In this document: positions 25,244-34,587 of the stretch, one piece after another
How the letters are laid out: the number at the start of each line of letters is the position of its first letter
How positions within the stretch are numbered: position 1 is the stretch's first letter
NCBI RefSeq assembly: GCF_905220975.1
Contig: NZ_CAJNBK010000029.1
Coordinates: 17,356-81,355 of the forward strand
DNA from: Paraburkholderia haematera
GTDB taxonomy: Bacteria > Pseudomonadota > Gammaproteobacteria > Burkholderiales > Burkholderiaceae
Length of the DNA: 64,000 nucleotides
Direction of reading: 5' to 3'
Program-made: the position numbers and the translations under genes
The notes under the pieces: model-generated
Database searches by the model: none
Told to the model about the DNA's origin: nothing
Seen by the model: the letters and a program-made list of their open reading frames with translations, nothing else

Positions 25244-26806
25244 TTAGTGCCCCATAGAAGCCCCCAGCCCCTTCCTGGGCTTAGTAACCCAAACAAGCCC
25301 AGCCAGCACAAGAAACCCCGCACAAGAAATACGAAAAAAATCATTAGTCGCCATCATATAAGCCTGCGCGGTAACAACCTGATTCAACTGCGCGGTGAGA
25401 CTATCACCCGAAAGCCCGAGCCCAGCCAACGCATTGGTATAAGCATTAGTATTAGCCGAATAGACATTAACCGAATCGGTCAACATCGCATGATGATAGA
25501 TCGTATCGTTCTCCCAGTAAGTCGTACTGACAGCCGTCCCAATCGCCCCAGACAAAGTCCGAAAGAAGTTCGACAAACCGGAAGCGCTGGCGAGCCGATC
25601 ATCCGACACGCTGGACAGCGTAATGGTAGTCATCGGCACGAAGAAACAGGCAACCCCAATACCCTGCACCAACCGCGGCCAGATCACATGATTGAACGGC
25701 ACATCGAGCGTAAAAGTCGAGTTCCAGAACGACACAAACGCAAACACGATGAACGCAAAACTAGCGACAACACGCAGATTCAACCGATGCATATTCTTGC
25801 CGATCATCGGCGACAAAAACAGCGCAAGAATGCCGACCGGCGCGGTCGCGAGACCGGCGATCCCCGCGGTGTAACCCATCACCGTCTGCAGCCAGAGCGG
25901 GAAAATCACCACCGACCCGAAGAACGCCATAAATCCGAACGAAATAATCACCACGCCGAGCGCGAAGTTACGATCCTTGAATAGCGAAAGATCGACAACG
26001 GGCTCCTTCTCCGTCGTCTCCCACACCAGCAGGAAAGCAATCGACACCACCGCGATAATGGCCAGCGTGATGATAAACGTCGAGTTGAACCAGTCGCGAT
26101 CCTTGCCCAGATCGAGCACCATCTGCAGGCACGACACGCCGATCACGAGCAACGTGAGCCCAACCGCGTCGATACGCTGTTTGGTGACCTTGGTCTCACG
26201 GCCGCGCAGCAGCAGGAACGCGCATACCGCCGAGAACAAGCCGATCGGCACGTTGATGTAGAAGATCCACGGCCATGTGTAGTTGTCGGTGATATAGCCG
26301 CCCATCACGGGCCCGAAAATCGGCGCGCAGATCACGGTCATGGCCCAGAGGCCGAGCGCGAGCCCGCGCTTTTCCGGTGGATAGGAGCGCATGAGGATCG
26401 TCTGCGAGAGCGGGACCATCGGCCCGGAGACAAGCCCTTGCAGCAGCCGGAACGCGATCAGCGACTCGAAGTTGTGCGCGAAACCGCACAGCGCCGAGGC
26501 GATCGTAAAAAGCAGAACGGACAGCGTGAAGAGCCGCACCTCGCCGACGCGCCGCGCAAGCCAGCCGGTCAGCGGCACCGCGATCGCCGAGGCCACGGAA
26601 TACGATGAGATGACCCAGGTGCCCTGACTGGTCGCCACACCAAGGCTGCCGGAAATAGTCGGCACCGCGACGTTCGCGATCGACGTGTCGAGCACTTCCA
26701 TAAACGTGCCGAGCGCGAGACCGACGGTGAGCAGCGCCAGTGCCCCGCCTTTGAGCGGAGCGGCTTCGGCGGCGGGTAGGGCTTCGGCGGGAGCCGTAGC
26801 AGCCAT
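25244..26806 (-). CDS. DHA2-family drug efflux MFS transporter (EmrB-like)
   Basis: Proton-driven inner-membrane exporter, 520 aa, with about 14 hydrophobic segments as expected for DHA2. Motifs: EVLDTSIANVAVPTISG in TM1 (motif D1), GWLARRVGEVRLF (motif A), RLLQGLVSGPMVPLSQT (motif B) and GLWAMTVICAPIFGPVMGGYI (motif C). EmrB proteins normally pair with an EmrA periplasmic adaptor; none is adjacent. The 3' third, nearest the repeat copy, has unusual A/C-rich plus-strand composition. MarR gene upstream on the same strand is the likely repressor. Confidence 0.9.
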   Translation of the reverse strand: MAATAPAEALPAAEAAPLKGGALALLTVGLALGTFMEVLDTSIANVAVPTISGSLGVATSQGTWVISSYSVASAIAVPLTGWLARRVGEVRLFTLSVLLFTIASALCGFAHNFESLIAFRLLQGLVSGPMVPLSQTILMRSYPPEKRGLALGLWAMTVICAPIFGPVMGGYITDNYTWPWIFYINVPIGLFSAVCAFLLLRGRETKVTKQRIDAVGLTLLVIGVSCLQMVLDLGKDRDWFNSTFIITLAIIAVVSIAFLLVWETTEKEPVVDLSLFKDRNFALGVVIISFGFMAFFGSVVIFPLWLQTVMGYTAGIAGLATAPVGILALFLSPMIGKNMHRLNLRVVASFAFIVFAFVSFWNSTFTLDVPFNHVIWPRLVQGIGVACFFVPMTTITLSSVSDDRLASASGLSNFFRTLSGAIGTAVSTTYWENDTIYHHAMLTDSVNVYSANTNAYTNALAGLGLSGDSLTAQLNQVVTAQAYMMATNDFFRISCAGFLVLAGLVWVTKPRKGLGASMGH

Positions 26807-26939
26807 GTGTTTCTCCTCAGCTGGGAAAGCTTGTCGCGGCAGCTTTATCGCGCCCTTCGAATGGCGCGCTTACATGCCGGATCACCCTCTGCCCAGACAG
26901 ATATTTTCAAACGATGGCGCGTTCAACAGCGCCTCTTGA

Positions 26940-27482
26940 TTACTGCCCGCCGTGATCTGACGACGGCTCTTCGGGTGATGCATCCACCAATTCCTGCGAC
27001 GGTCCAAGTCCGCAAGCGGCGCTTGCCCCCGCACCGATGCCATTCGCGATGAAACGGCCGAGCAGATCGAGCAGGGCGGCGTGGTCCGATTCGGAAAATC
27101 CGCGCAACTGCTCGTTCAGCACGGCGGCGCCCAGACTGGGCAATTGCTGCGCGGCTTCGCGGCCATGCGGCGTCAGTTCCAGCTTGACCATCCGGCGGTC
27201 GGCGTCGCTGCGCGTACGTACGACAAAGCCTTTCTTTTCAAGGCGATCGAGCAAGCGCGTCATCGATCCGCTGTCGTATGACATGGCGCGCGACAACTCG
27301 AACGGCGTGTTCGCGCGTTGCGCGGACAACATCAGAATCACGCCGATCTGCTGGGCGGTCAGTCCCAACGGTTTGACCGCACGGTCCATTCGCTCGACAA
27401 GCACGTTTCGCGCTTTCGTCAGGTAATAGCCAAGACTCGATTCGAGGTGAATCTCGTCCGCTTTGTAGGGGCCGTCAGTCAT
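26940..27482 (-). CDS. MarR-family regulator
   Basis: Winged-helix regulator, 180 aa from MTDGPYKADE. Core: LTAQQIGVILMLSAQRANTPFELSRAMSYDSGSMTRLLDRLEKKGFV, with the DNA-contacting wing RTRSDADRRMVKLELTPHG. It ends with an extended acidic tail. It lies 133 bp upstream of, and parallel to, the efflux gene, so it most likely represses the pump and responds to phenolic or drug ligands. The upstream frame to 27587 is not supported by a better ribosome site. Confidence 0.87.
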   Translation of the reverse strand: MTDGPYKADEIHLESSLGYYLTKARNVLVERMDRAVKPLGLTAQQIGVILMLSAQRANTPFELSRAMSYDSGSMTRLLDRLEKKGFVVRTRSDADRRMVKLELTPHGREAAQQLPSLGAAVLNEQLRGFSESDHAALLDLLGRFIANGIGAGASAACGLGPSQELVDASPEEPSSDHGGQ

Positions 27483-27734
27483 CGTGTATCCGGGAACATC
27501 GTCAAGCAGAACGAATTCTAGCTGCCTAAGCAGACAAGTCAAATTGGATTCGCGTCGCGCCAACCGCGCAAAAAACAACACCGCCATTGCAAGCGAAGCA
27601 AAGTATCTTGAAATTTGATTGCATAGTCAATATTATTGTAGGCAACGAGTTACGCGCGACCCGCGCCACCCGAGACCATGTTCTGACCGATTGTCTGCAC
27701 GCCGCCATGGCGCCGTGCGCAAAGGATTTCCCCG

Positions 27735-28109
27735 ATGCTGTACCTCAAAAACACCCTTGGCGGCTTGAGCCGCTCCCTGACCGATTCCGCGCTGAGCAGC
27801 TTTCAAGGGCCGCATCGCTGGTGGAAACTGGCGTTGTTCGCGGTGCTGTTCGTGCTGCCCGGTGGATCGGTGGGGGTCGCGGCGTTAGCGTGGGTCGAGC
27901 ATCGGCGGGGGCAGAAGGGGACTCAGGCCGTCCCAGCCGAACTGGAGGGATTGCCGGTTGTCGGCAGCAGTGTCATCCCGGCGCCCAATGGCATCCCGGC
28001 CATCCCCGTGAACCCCGCTGGCGCCTGCCACACGCGAGGTGATGCACCGTGCCGGGCGGCGGCTGGCAAGCTGGCCCGGCAGACTACCGCGTCGGATTCG
28101 CGCGTCTGA
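27735..28109 (+). CDS. Small membrane protein, function unknown
   Basis: 124-aa frame with an AAAGGA site 9 nt upstream of ATG. It has an amphipathic N-terminus (LGGLSRSLTDSALSSF), one hydrophobic segment (LALFAVLFVLPGG and SVGVAALAWV, about residues 32-54), then a Pro/Ala-rich tail. No family recognised. Divergent from marR and upstream of the outer-membrane channel gene, which suggests, weakly, a link to efflux. The tail could be partly spurious. Confidence 0.5.
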   Translation: MLYLKNTLGGLSRSLTDSALSSFQGPHRWWKLALFAVLFVLPGGSVGVAALAWVEHRRGQKGTQAVPAELEGLPVVGSSVIPAPNGIPAIPVNPAGACHTRGDAPCRAAAGKLARQTTASDSRV

Positions 28110-28292
28110 TCCGTAACAGCGCGTAACCATCCCGACACCCTAAGTAACACACCTCCGCCTCCCCCCGCATTACCCTTTCAGTTTCCCGCGCCCATGCGGC
28201 CCCATACGCTAACATTCCGGCAGAGCCATGATCTCGCCCGGCCGGCAGTGCCGCTATCGGCCGCACTGGGGCGTCCAGAAGGAATCCATTGC

Positions 28293-29861
28293 ATGCAGTT
28301 TGATCGAATCTCGCGCGCGCGGACGCTTGCGCCCCGCGCCCTGACTATCGCAGTAGGGGCGGCCCTCGCCACCCTGCTGGCCAGTTGTGCGGTCGGCCCC
28401 GACTACAAGCGGCCCGCAGCCGAAATCCCCGCTTCCTACAAGGAAGCCGCGCCCGGCTGGAAAGTCGCCCAGCCAGCCGATCAGCAAGACCGCGGCGACT
28501 GGTGGACCCTCTACGAAGACCCGCAGCTCAACGCGCTCGAAGACAAGCTGAACGCGTCGAACCAGACCATCGCCCAATTTGCCGCCGCCTATCGCCAGGC
28601 ACGTGCGCTGGTCGGCGAGGCGCGCGCGGCGTATTTCCCGACCGTCGGCGCATCGGCAGGCGCCACGCGCTCCGGCAACGGTTCATCGTCCAGTGGCAAC
28701 TCGAGCACCGCCTCGAGCCGCTCCGGCGTCAGCAACAGCTTCAACCTGCAACTCGACGCGAGCTGGGAGCCGGATCTGTGGGGCTCGGTCACGCGCTCGG
28801 TGAATGCGCAGAAGGCCGGCCAGCAAGGTGCCGCAGCTGATCTGGCGAATGCGCGGCTGTCCGCTCAGGCCACGCTTGCGCAAACTTACTTCTCATTGCG
28901 CGCGCTCGATTCCACTCAAAAGCTGCTCGACGACACCGTCGCGGCCTATGAGCGTTCGTTGCAGCTCACGCAGAACCAGTACGCGGCGGGCGTCGCCGCA
29001 CGCTCCGACGTGATTCAGGCGCAAACGCAGTTGCAATCGGCACAAGCGGCCGCCATCGACAATGGCGTGCAGCGCGCACAAGACGAGCACGCGATCGCCG
29101 TACTCGTCGGCGAACCGGCCTCGACCTTCTCGATTCCGCCCATGCCGCTCACGGCCACGCCGCCCGCGGTGCCCGCGCAGATGCCGTCGGCGCTGCTCGA
29201 ACGGCGCCCGGATATCGCATCGGCTGAGCGCAAAGCCGCCGCGGCGAACGAACAGATCGGCGTGGCGATTGCCGCGTTCTTCCCGTCGCTGACCTTATCG
29301 GCCACCGGCGGCTTCCAAAGTTCGGTGTTCTCGCAGTTGCTGACCGCGCCGTCGCGCTTCTGGACGCTCGGCCCGCAACTCGCCGGCACGATCTTCGATG
29401 CCGGCTTGCGTCAGGCAAAGACCGAAGCGGCTCGCGCTGCTTACGATCAGGACGTCGCAGCGTATCGTCAAACGATTCTGGCGGCCTTCCAGGACGTCGA
29501 GGACAATCTCGCCTCGCAGCGCATCCTTGAACAGGAAATTGTCGTGCAGCGGCAGGCGGTGGATTCGGCGCGCCAGGCGCTCGCCATTGTCACGAACGAG
29601 TACAAGGCGGGCACGGTCGGCTACGTCAATGTGTTGACCGCACAGACCACCGCCTTCACGGCGGAGCTGAAGCTGGAGACCATCGCCGGGCAGCGGATGG
29701 TTTCGTCGGTGGGTCTGGTGAAGGCGCTTGGCGGTGGTTGGGACGCGTCGCAAATGAACCGCGAAACGGGCGATGTGGCCGCGCCGGCGCCGCTACCGGC
29801 ATCGGCGGTGACGCCTGTGGCGCAAAGCGGGGCCGCGCCGCAACCGGCGCCGAGCAACTAG
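28293..29861 (+). CDS. NodT/OprM-family outer-membrane efflux lipoprotein
   Basis: TolC-like outer-membrane channel subunit, 522 aa. Start 28293 follows AGAAGGA; a signal peptide ends in lipobox LLASC (Cys near residue 31) followed by AVGPDYKRP, the hallmark start of this family. Two OEP repeats: about 60-270 (with a Ser/Gly-rich insert near 130-155) and about 280-490, with LLERRPDIASAERKAAAANEQIGVA typical of the second. A Pro/Ala-rich tail ends the protein. No RND pump or adaptor is adjacent; it may serve the DHA2 pump across the marR gene. Confidence 0.9.
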   Translation: MQFDRISRARTLAPRALTIAVGAALATLLASCAVGPDYKRPAAEIPASYKEAAPGWKVAQPADQQDRGDWWTLYEDPQLNALEDKLNASNQTIAQFAAAYRQARALVGEARAAYFPTVGASAGATRSGNGSSSSGNSSTASSRSGVSNSFNLQLDASWEPDLWGSVTRSVNAQKAGQQGAAADLANARLSAQATLAQTYFSLRALDSTQKLLDDTVAAYERSLQLTQNQYAAGVAARSDVIQAQTQLQSAQAAAIDNGVQRAQDEHAIAVLVGEPASTFSIPPMPLTATPPAVPAQMPSALLERRPDIASAERKAAAANEQIGVAIAAFFPSLTLSATGGFQSSVFSQLLTAPSRFWTLGPQLAGTIFDAGLRQAKTEAARAAYDQDVAAYRQTILAAFQDVEDNLASQRILEQEIVVQRQAVDSARQALAIVTNEYKAGTVGYVNVLTAQTTAFTAELKLETIAGQRMVSSVGLVKALGGGWDASQMNRETGDVAAPAPLPASAVTPVAQSGAAPQPAPSN

Positions 29862-29901
29862 GCGCGCGAAACTCGCACCGGCTCTCGCACCAACCCGCGC
29901 C

Positions 29902-30681
29902 TCAGTGCACGAACGTCAATGCGACCGTGTCTGGTCCGCTTGGCCGCCCCAACAGATTCAGCAGTCCCGCGAGGTTGTCGCGCGCTTCCGGGGCGGCGCT
30001 GGCGGTCCCTTGAAACGAAGTCGAGGCTGCGGACACACTGCCATTGCCGGTCAGCATCAGCGGTCCCTTGAGGGTCGCCAGATCCAGCGTGGACGACGCG
30101 CCCTGCGCCTGGAACAGCAGACGGTAAGAGCCCAGCGGCTTGACCAGCGAGACGCGCGAACTGACGTCGTTCAGCGTCACGGTCAGTTGGCCGAACGCCT
30201 CCTGATTGAAGGTGCGCCAATCGGACCATGCGAGGCGCACGTTGCCTTGCAGATCGAGCGTATTGAACGGCGCACCGAGGCCGCTCAGCAGCGAAGCCGG
30301 TACTGCCATCGCGCCCGGCGTCACGGTGGCGGTACGCGGGGTGACGTCGACGGTGATCGGGTCGGGCATCGCTTCGCTGTGCCGCATGATCATCCGTACA
30401 CGGCCGGTGAAGAGCGGCCAGAACGCCGTGCGCCATTCGATCCGCCCCGGCAGCAGGGTCGCGGCACTCATGTCGGAACCGGCCGCGAGCATCAACGTGG
30501 CCGAGCCATGCCACAGCGAGCCGGCGGGATCGACCAGATTGACGTGGCCATGGGTCTGTTTGGCGAACTGCGGTGTAATCCAGGCCGCCGGCAACAAGGT
30601 GAGCATCACGGCCACGCTCGCCAGCACCGCGATCGCCAGCCAGGGTAGCGCGACGCGCAGGCGCCGCATCCAGTAAGTCAT
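29902..30681 (-). CDS. gspN: Type II secretion protein GspN
   Basis: Accessory inner-membrane component of the type II secretion system, 259 aa. One N-terminal membrane segment (LPWLAIAVLASVAVMLTLLP) is followed by a periplasmic domain with SLWHGSATLMLAAG and LDLQGNVRLAWSDW, as in GspN. Last gene of the gspG-N row; 22 bp separate it from gspM. It converges with the NodT-like gene without an obvious terminator hairpin. Confidence 0.86.
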   Translation of the reverse strand: MTYWMRRLRVALPWLAIAVLASVAVMLTLLPAAWITPQFAKQTHGHVNLVDPAGSLWHGSATLMLAAGSDMSAATLLPGRIEWRTAFWPLFTGRVRMIMRHSEAMPDPITVDVTPRTATVTPGAMAVPASLLSGLGAPFNTLDLQGNVRLAWSDWRTFNQEAFGQLTVTLNDVSSRVSLVKPLGSYRLLFQAQGASSTLDLATLKGPLMLTGNGSVSAASTSFQGTASAAPEARDNLAGLLNLLGRPSGPDTVALTFVH

Positions 30682-30703
30682 GCGAGATCCTGTAACGGCG
30701 CGG

Positions 30704-31207
30704 TCATTTCGCGGTAGACGGCTGCAACGACGCCGTCAGATCCACCTGGCCGTCTTCCTTCAGGGCGCTCACGTGCGCCTCGGCGACCTGCACCTTGAAC
30801 TGCTTGCGCGCGTCGTCGACCCAGCTCGTCCACGCGGGGAACGACGCATTCTTCATCTGGATCTGCACGGCGTTGCCGATCACCTGCACCTGGGTCGCGG
30901 CAAGGCCGTGATCGCTGAGCGATGCGCTTAGTGCGTCCTTCAGCGCGGCGCCGGTCGGCGCGACACCCTGAGCCGCTGCCGAGAGCTGGCGCGCTTCATT
31001 CGACTGCGCGGTCATCTGTGCCAACTGACGCTGCAAGCTGGGCAGCGATTCATGCAGATGCGCGCGGCCATCCTGCGCCGGCGCCCACAGCACCGACCAC
31101 GCGATCACCACGGCTAGCGCCCCACCGCCCCACGCCAGCAGCGTTTTTTCGCGTTCGGTGCGCTGGTCCCAGAATCCAGCCCAGCTTTGGGCGAGTTCAG
31201 CTTTCAT
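30704..31207 (-). CDS. gspM: Type II secretion protein GspM
   Basis: Bitopic inner-membrane platform protein, 167 aa, that binds GspL. Residues 1-20 are cytoplasmic (AGFWDQRTEREKTLLAWG), residues about 22-45 form the membrane helix, and the rest is a periplasmic ferredoxin-like domain. It overlaps gspL by ATGA (31204-31207). Confidence 0.88.
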   Translation of the reverse strand: MKAELAQSWAGFWDQRTEREKTLLAWGGGALAVVIAWSVLWAPAQDGRAHLHESLPSLQRQLAQMTAQSNEARQLSAAAQGVAPTGAALKDALSASLSDHGLAATQVQVIGNAVQIQMKNASFPAWTSWVDDARKQFKVQVAEAHVSALKEDGQVDLTASLQPSTAK

Positions 31208-32625
31208 TGTCCGTTCCTGATGGTCCACTTGCCGGTGTTACTGTCGATCGCGCCGGTGAGACCGTTGCGCGAGAGGCGTTTGGCGAAATCGGGATCGAGT
31301 TTCACCTCGGGCTTGAAGGTCACATCCAGGCGCCGGTCGTGATAGTCGAGCGCGGCGATGCCGTTGACCGGCACCGGCGCCAACGAGCGCGCGAGGCCAT
31401 CGGCGAGCGACAGAAAATCGTCCGGCGACAGTTCACCCGCCGCCACCCGCAACTGCTGCAACTGGCGCGACATCTGATCGGGCGCATCGAGCACGACCGT
31501 CGTCTTGGGGAAGGTGTTGAGGAGCAGCTCGGTCATCTGCGTGTTGATCGCGTCGCGCTGGCGCGAGAGCATCAGCCACTGCACGTTCGCGCCGACAATC
31601 GCAATCACGAGCGCGCCGACCGCCAGCGTGACCGGCAGCCGCAGACGCCGCAGCGTCGCGCGGTCGAGCCGCCACGGTTGCGAGGCAAACTCGAACTGGC
31701 ACAGGTCGAAGCGGCACGCCAGCGCGCGGCGCGCGAGTTGCTCGAACGGCAACGGGCTGGCCCCGTGCACGTAGGCGGCGAGCTTGGCCGGGCTGGTTGC
31801 AGCGAGACTCGGCTCGTTGCCGGGCACTTCCGTCAGCATGTACAGCGAGACCGGCGCTGCGCCGGCGAGCGCGCCAAGCGTCGCGTTCACCGCGCTGGCC
31901 GGCACCGCCAGCCCCTCACCCTGCACGCCGCGCGCGATCGCCAGTTCAACGCGCGGGGCACCGTTGGTCATGGCGCTTTCGACTGCGCCCTCAAGCAGCA
32001 ACGCAGGCGCGGTCTGAACAACGGCGCCGAGCACGGCCGCCACCATCGGCACCGCCGGCGCGACGCCTGGCGCCACCACCGGCGCGACACCCGGCAGCGA
32101 CGTCGCCACGCTCGCGGAGCCCGCCATGACCGGCTCGCCCGCGTTGACCGTTTCCGCGACTTCGGCGAGCGTGTCGAGCGCGGCGGCTTGCGGCAGACAG
32201 CGCGTGACCGGCACGGCGCGCAGGCTGCGGTGGCCGGCGGCGGCAAAGCCTTCGCAGATGAAGCGGAACCAGCCGCGGTCGATGATCGCGAGCAACTGCT
32301 GGCCGCCCGCGACCGGCTGCGGATCGACGGCGATGTGACAGGTTTGTGGGTCCTGGATCAGCTGATCCTCGACGATATTCGGCAAAGCCTGACGCAGCCG
32401 CGGGCCACGCAAGGGCGGCAGCTTGGCCGGCATCATCAGCAGGTCGCGGGCGGCGACCATCAGCACCGTCGACGAGGCGCGCGGCAGCAGCGCGAGCGCC
32501 GAGCGGCCCGCGCGTTGGGTGCGGCCCGACTTGTCGAGCAGGAGGAACGGCAACTCAGGCAGTTGCCATTCCTGCGACGGCACCGCCGGATCACGCGGCG
32601 GCAATAGAACGATCAGCGTGCTCAA
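31204..32625 (-). CDS. gspL: Type II secretion protein GspL
   Basis: Inner-membrane platform protein linking GspE to GspM, 473 aa. The start is TTG at 32625; no in-frame ATG or GTG fits the family start STLIVLLPPRDP. The cytoplasmic actin-like domain spans about 1-300, then a membrane helix (LPVTLAVGALVIAIVGANVQWL) and a periplasmic domain ending NTGKWTIRNGQ. The middle has an Ala/Val/Pro-rich insert near 160-200 (repeated VAPVVAPGVAPAVP). Confidence 0.88.
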   Translation of the reverse strand: MSTLIVLLPPRDPAVPSQEWQLPELPFLLLDKSGRTQRAGRSALALLPRASSTVLMVAARDLLMMPAKLPPLRGPRLRQALPNIVEDQLIQDPQTCHIAVDPQPVAGGQQLLAIIDRGWFRFICEGFAAAGHRSLRAVPVTRCLPQAAALDTLAEVAETVNAGEPVMAGSASVATSLPGVAPVVAPGVAPAVPMVAAVLGAVVQTAPALLLEGAVESAMTNGAPRVELAIARGVQGEGLAVPASAVNATLGALAGAAPVSLYMLTEVPGNEPSLAATSPAKLAAYVHGASPLPFEQLARRALACRFDLCQFEFASQPWRLDRATLRRLRLPVTLAVGALVIAIVGANVQWLMLSRQRDAINTQMTELLLNTFPKTTVVLDAPDQMSRQLQQLRVAAGELSPDDFLSLADGLARSLAPVPVNGIAALDYHDRRLDVTFKPEVKLDPDFAKRLSRNGLTGAIDSNTGKWTIRNGQ

Positions 32626-32653
32626 AGGCCACTCTCTCTGGGAAAGGCGTTAT

Positions 32654-33856
32654 TCATAGTTGGTCTTGTATCCGCACGATACGCGTAGTGTGAGTCAAAG
32701 CGTCGCGATAGACGAGGGTCGTGCGGTCCACTACCGCGCGTTCGTGCTGCACACGGCCGTGGATCAGAAAGTAGTTCGAATTGACGTCCATATCATTCTG
32801 GTCGATCTGGACCTGCTGAAGGCCGGCGCCGCGCAAGGCGAGTTGCACATCGCTGACGTTATGGAAAAACACCGTCTGCCGACGCGCGACGAAGGCTTGC
32901 GCGGCGGACAGACTCATGCCCGGCACGATTGCCGCGACGACTTCTGCGGAGGCCGTATTCATGTTGACCGCCGACACTGTCGGCAGCACGGTAACGAACG
33001 GGCGCAGGCGCGCGATCATGTCCGGCGTATAGCCGGGGATATCGAGCAGCGAATCGACGCTGGTCATTTGCAGCGGCGCGACCGCCGCGTTGTCGTCGCC
33101 GTCTTCGATACCGGGTTTGTCGGTGAAGCTGCCGCCGGTGGCGCCGCCGCCCGCGGTGATCGGGGCCGCCGTCGTGCTCGTCGTGCCCGTGGTGGACGTG
33201 ATCGTCTGAAAACGTGTCGCCGATTGGGCGAGGCTTGTGCGTACCTGCACGGCGGTGGCTTTCGCCAGCTGGCTGTTGACGCCGAGGGACACGAGCAGGC
33301 GCTGATAGGCGCCGATCTGTTCCGTGTTCAGTTGCATGATGCCGGGCGCGGGGCTCGATACCAGATTGCGGAGGTTGAATTTGGACTGGGCGTCTTCGAT
33401 TGAGCCTGAGAGGTAGGTTTCCTGGCCTTGCTCGGCTCTGACTTCGCCTATTTGTCCAAGGAAATCAGACAGGCGTGTTTTGGCGATGGGGACGCCCCAT
33501 AGGCCGCCTAGATAGGTGATGCCGGCTGAGGTGTCGCCTTCCGAGCGGAGGATCAGGCGCGTCCAGTCCAGTGCGCCTCGGGCGACCCATTGCGCCTGGG
33601 ATAGGAGGCGCTGGTTTTCAATCCTGCGGATTTGGACTTGCTGGCGCCAGAGCATGCCTGATACTAAGATCGCTGATAGCGCGACTACTAGTAGGGCGCT
33701 GATGATGGCTGCGCCGCGTTGGTTTGTCTGCGGTTGGTGTTTTGTCTGTGTGCCTGCGGTGTTGGCCTTTCCTTGTTTTCTTATCGGTTTATTAGCGTTC
33801 CCCCTGTGCGGGGGGGCACCTACTTTTCTTTGCCTGCTGCAAAGAAAAGTAGGCAA
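32654..33856 (-). CDS. gspK: Type II secretion minor pseudopilin GspK (5' end disturbed)
   Basis: Tip pseudopilin of the secretion pseudopilus. The conserved part starts near 33721 with QRGAAIISALLVVALSAIL (prepilin cleavage after Gly) and continues with IENQRLLSQAQWVARGALDW and the SAM-like region DSLLDIPGYTPDMI. No ATG or GTG lies between this and the repeat; the nearest in-frame legal start is TTG at 33856, inside repeat copy B, without a ribosome site. The same frame stays open for 645 codons to an ATG at 34591 that overlaps the gspJ stop as ATGA, probably the original start. So the 5' end looks split by about 800 bp of repeat and spacer, in frame. Which start is used is unresolved. Codon composition near the repeat is shifted. 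Confidence 0.8.
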   Translation of the reverse strand: MPTFLCSRQRKVGAPPHRGNANKPIRKQGKANTAGTQTKHQPQTNQRGAAIISALLVVALSAILVSGMLWRQQVQIRRIENQRLLSQAQWVARGALDWTRLILRSEGDTSAGITYLGGLWGVPIAKTRLSDFLGQIGEVRAEQGQETYLSGSIEDAQSKFNLRNLVSSPAPGIMQLNTEQIGAYQRLLVSLGVNSQLAKATAVQVRTSLAQSATRFQTITSTTGTTSTTAAPITAGGGATGGSFTDKPGIEDGDDNAAVAPLQMTSVDSLLDIPGYTPDMIARLRPFVTVLPTVSAVNMNTASAEVVAAIVPGMSLSAAQAFVARRQTVFFHNVSDVQLALRGAGLQQVQIDQNDMDVNSNYFLIHGRVQHERAVVDRTTLVYRDALTHTTRIVRIQDQL

Positions 33857-34000
33857 AAGAAAGCAGCTCAAACCGCTAACTCTTAAGTGGGTCCCCCAGC
33901 TCGGAGGGGGCAGTGGTGCATCTGGAATCTGTGCCCCCACATCCTCAACCCGAAGTGACAAGGCAGTCATTCTTCCCGCCTCGCGCCGCGCGCTCGCCGG
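33751..34000 (-). repeat. Dispersed repeat, copy B (reverse)
   Basis: Reverse-oriented copy with the 15-bp palindrome at 33819-33853 (loop CTGCT), the GTTGGCCTTTCCTTGTTTTC end at about 33760 and the GTGACAAGGCAGTCATTC part near 33955-33970. Its inner end is more diverged than copy C. It lies at the 5' end of gspK. Confidence 0.85.
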
Positions 34001-34205
34001 AAAGGCCTGCTTTGATAACCATTGGCTTCGTTTAAGAGGGGTGGGGTCCGTCAGGACGCGCCCGCCAGACGCACTAAAGACAGTGCCCATCGAGGCGTAG
34101 GTGCCAGAGGAAGCGCCGACCAGAGCATAGGTATCAGAACCGCCGGAGGAAGTGCCGGCTCGTGCGCAGGCGCTAGACGCACCCGGCCTTTTTTGTGAAG
34201 TACCG

Positions 34206-34444
34206 CTCGGCGCGCGCAGCGCCGCCGGAACGGATGACGGCCTTGTCACCAAGGCTGAGTGTGCGAGGGCACCGATTCCAGATGCACCACTACCGTTAAC
34301 TGCGCGGGGGACCCGCTTAGCATTAGCGGTTTGAGCCGCTTTCTTTTGCCTACTTTTCTTTGCGGCAGGCAAAGAAAAGTAGGTGCCCCCCCGCACAGGG
34401 GGAACGCTAATAGACCGATAAGAAAACAAGGAAAGGCCAACAAC
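34206..34444 (+). repeat. Dispersed repeat, copy C (forward)
   Basis: Forward copy facing copy B, about 205 bp apart. Palindrome at 34349-34383, left end CGGCGCGCGCAGCGCCG at about 34209. Together B and C form an inverted pair around a spacer with no gene, between gspK and gspJ. Confidence 0.87.
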
Positions 34445-34587
34445 ACCCCAAGAGCGCAGACTAACCCGCCACACGGGCAAAACCCCGAAGCAAAGGCCCT
34501 GCCGCAGACATCCAGCCAAAGAGCGTCGCGAAGACACCACAACCAAAGAACCCAATCGTCGCGGAGACAAAAAAGAGAACTTCATAC

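Noticed and set aside
30922..32607. Plus-strand frame of 561 codons opposite gspL/gspM
   Set aside because: Arg/Gln/His-rich artefact; the minus-strand gsp genes explain the region.
33751..34444. Composite transposon from the inverted repeat pair
   Set aside because: No transposase, no target duplication seen, and the spacer holds no gene.
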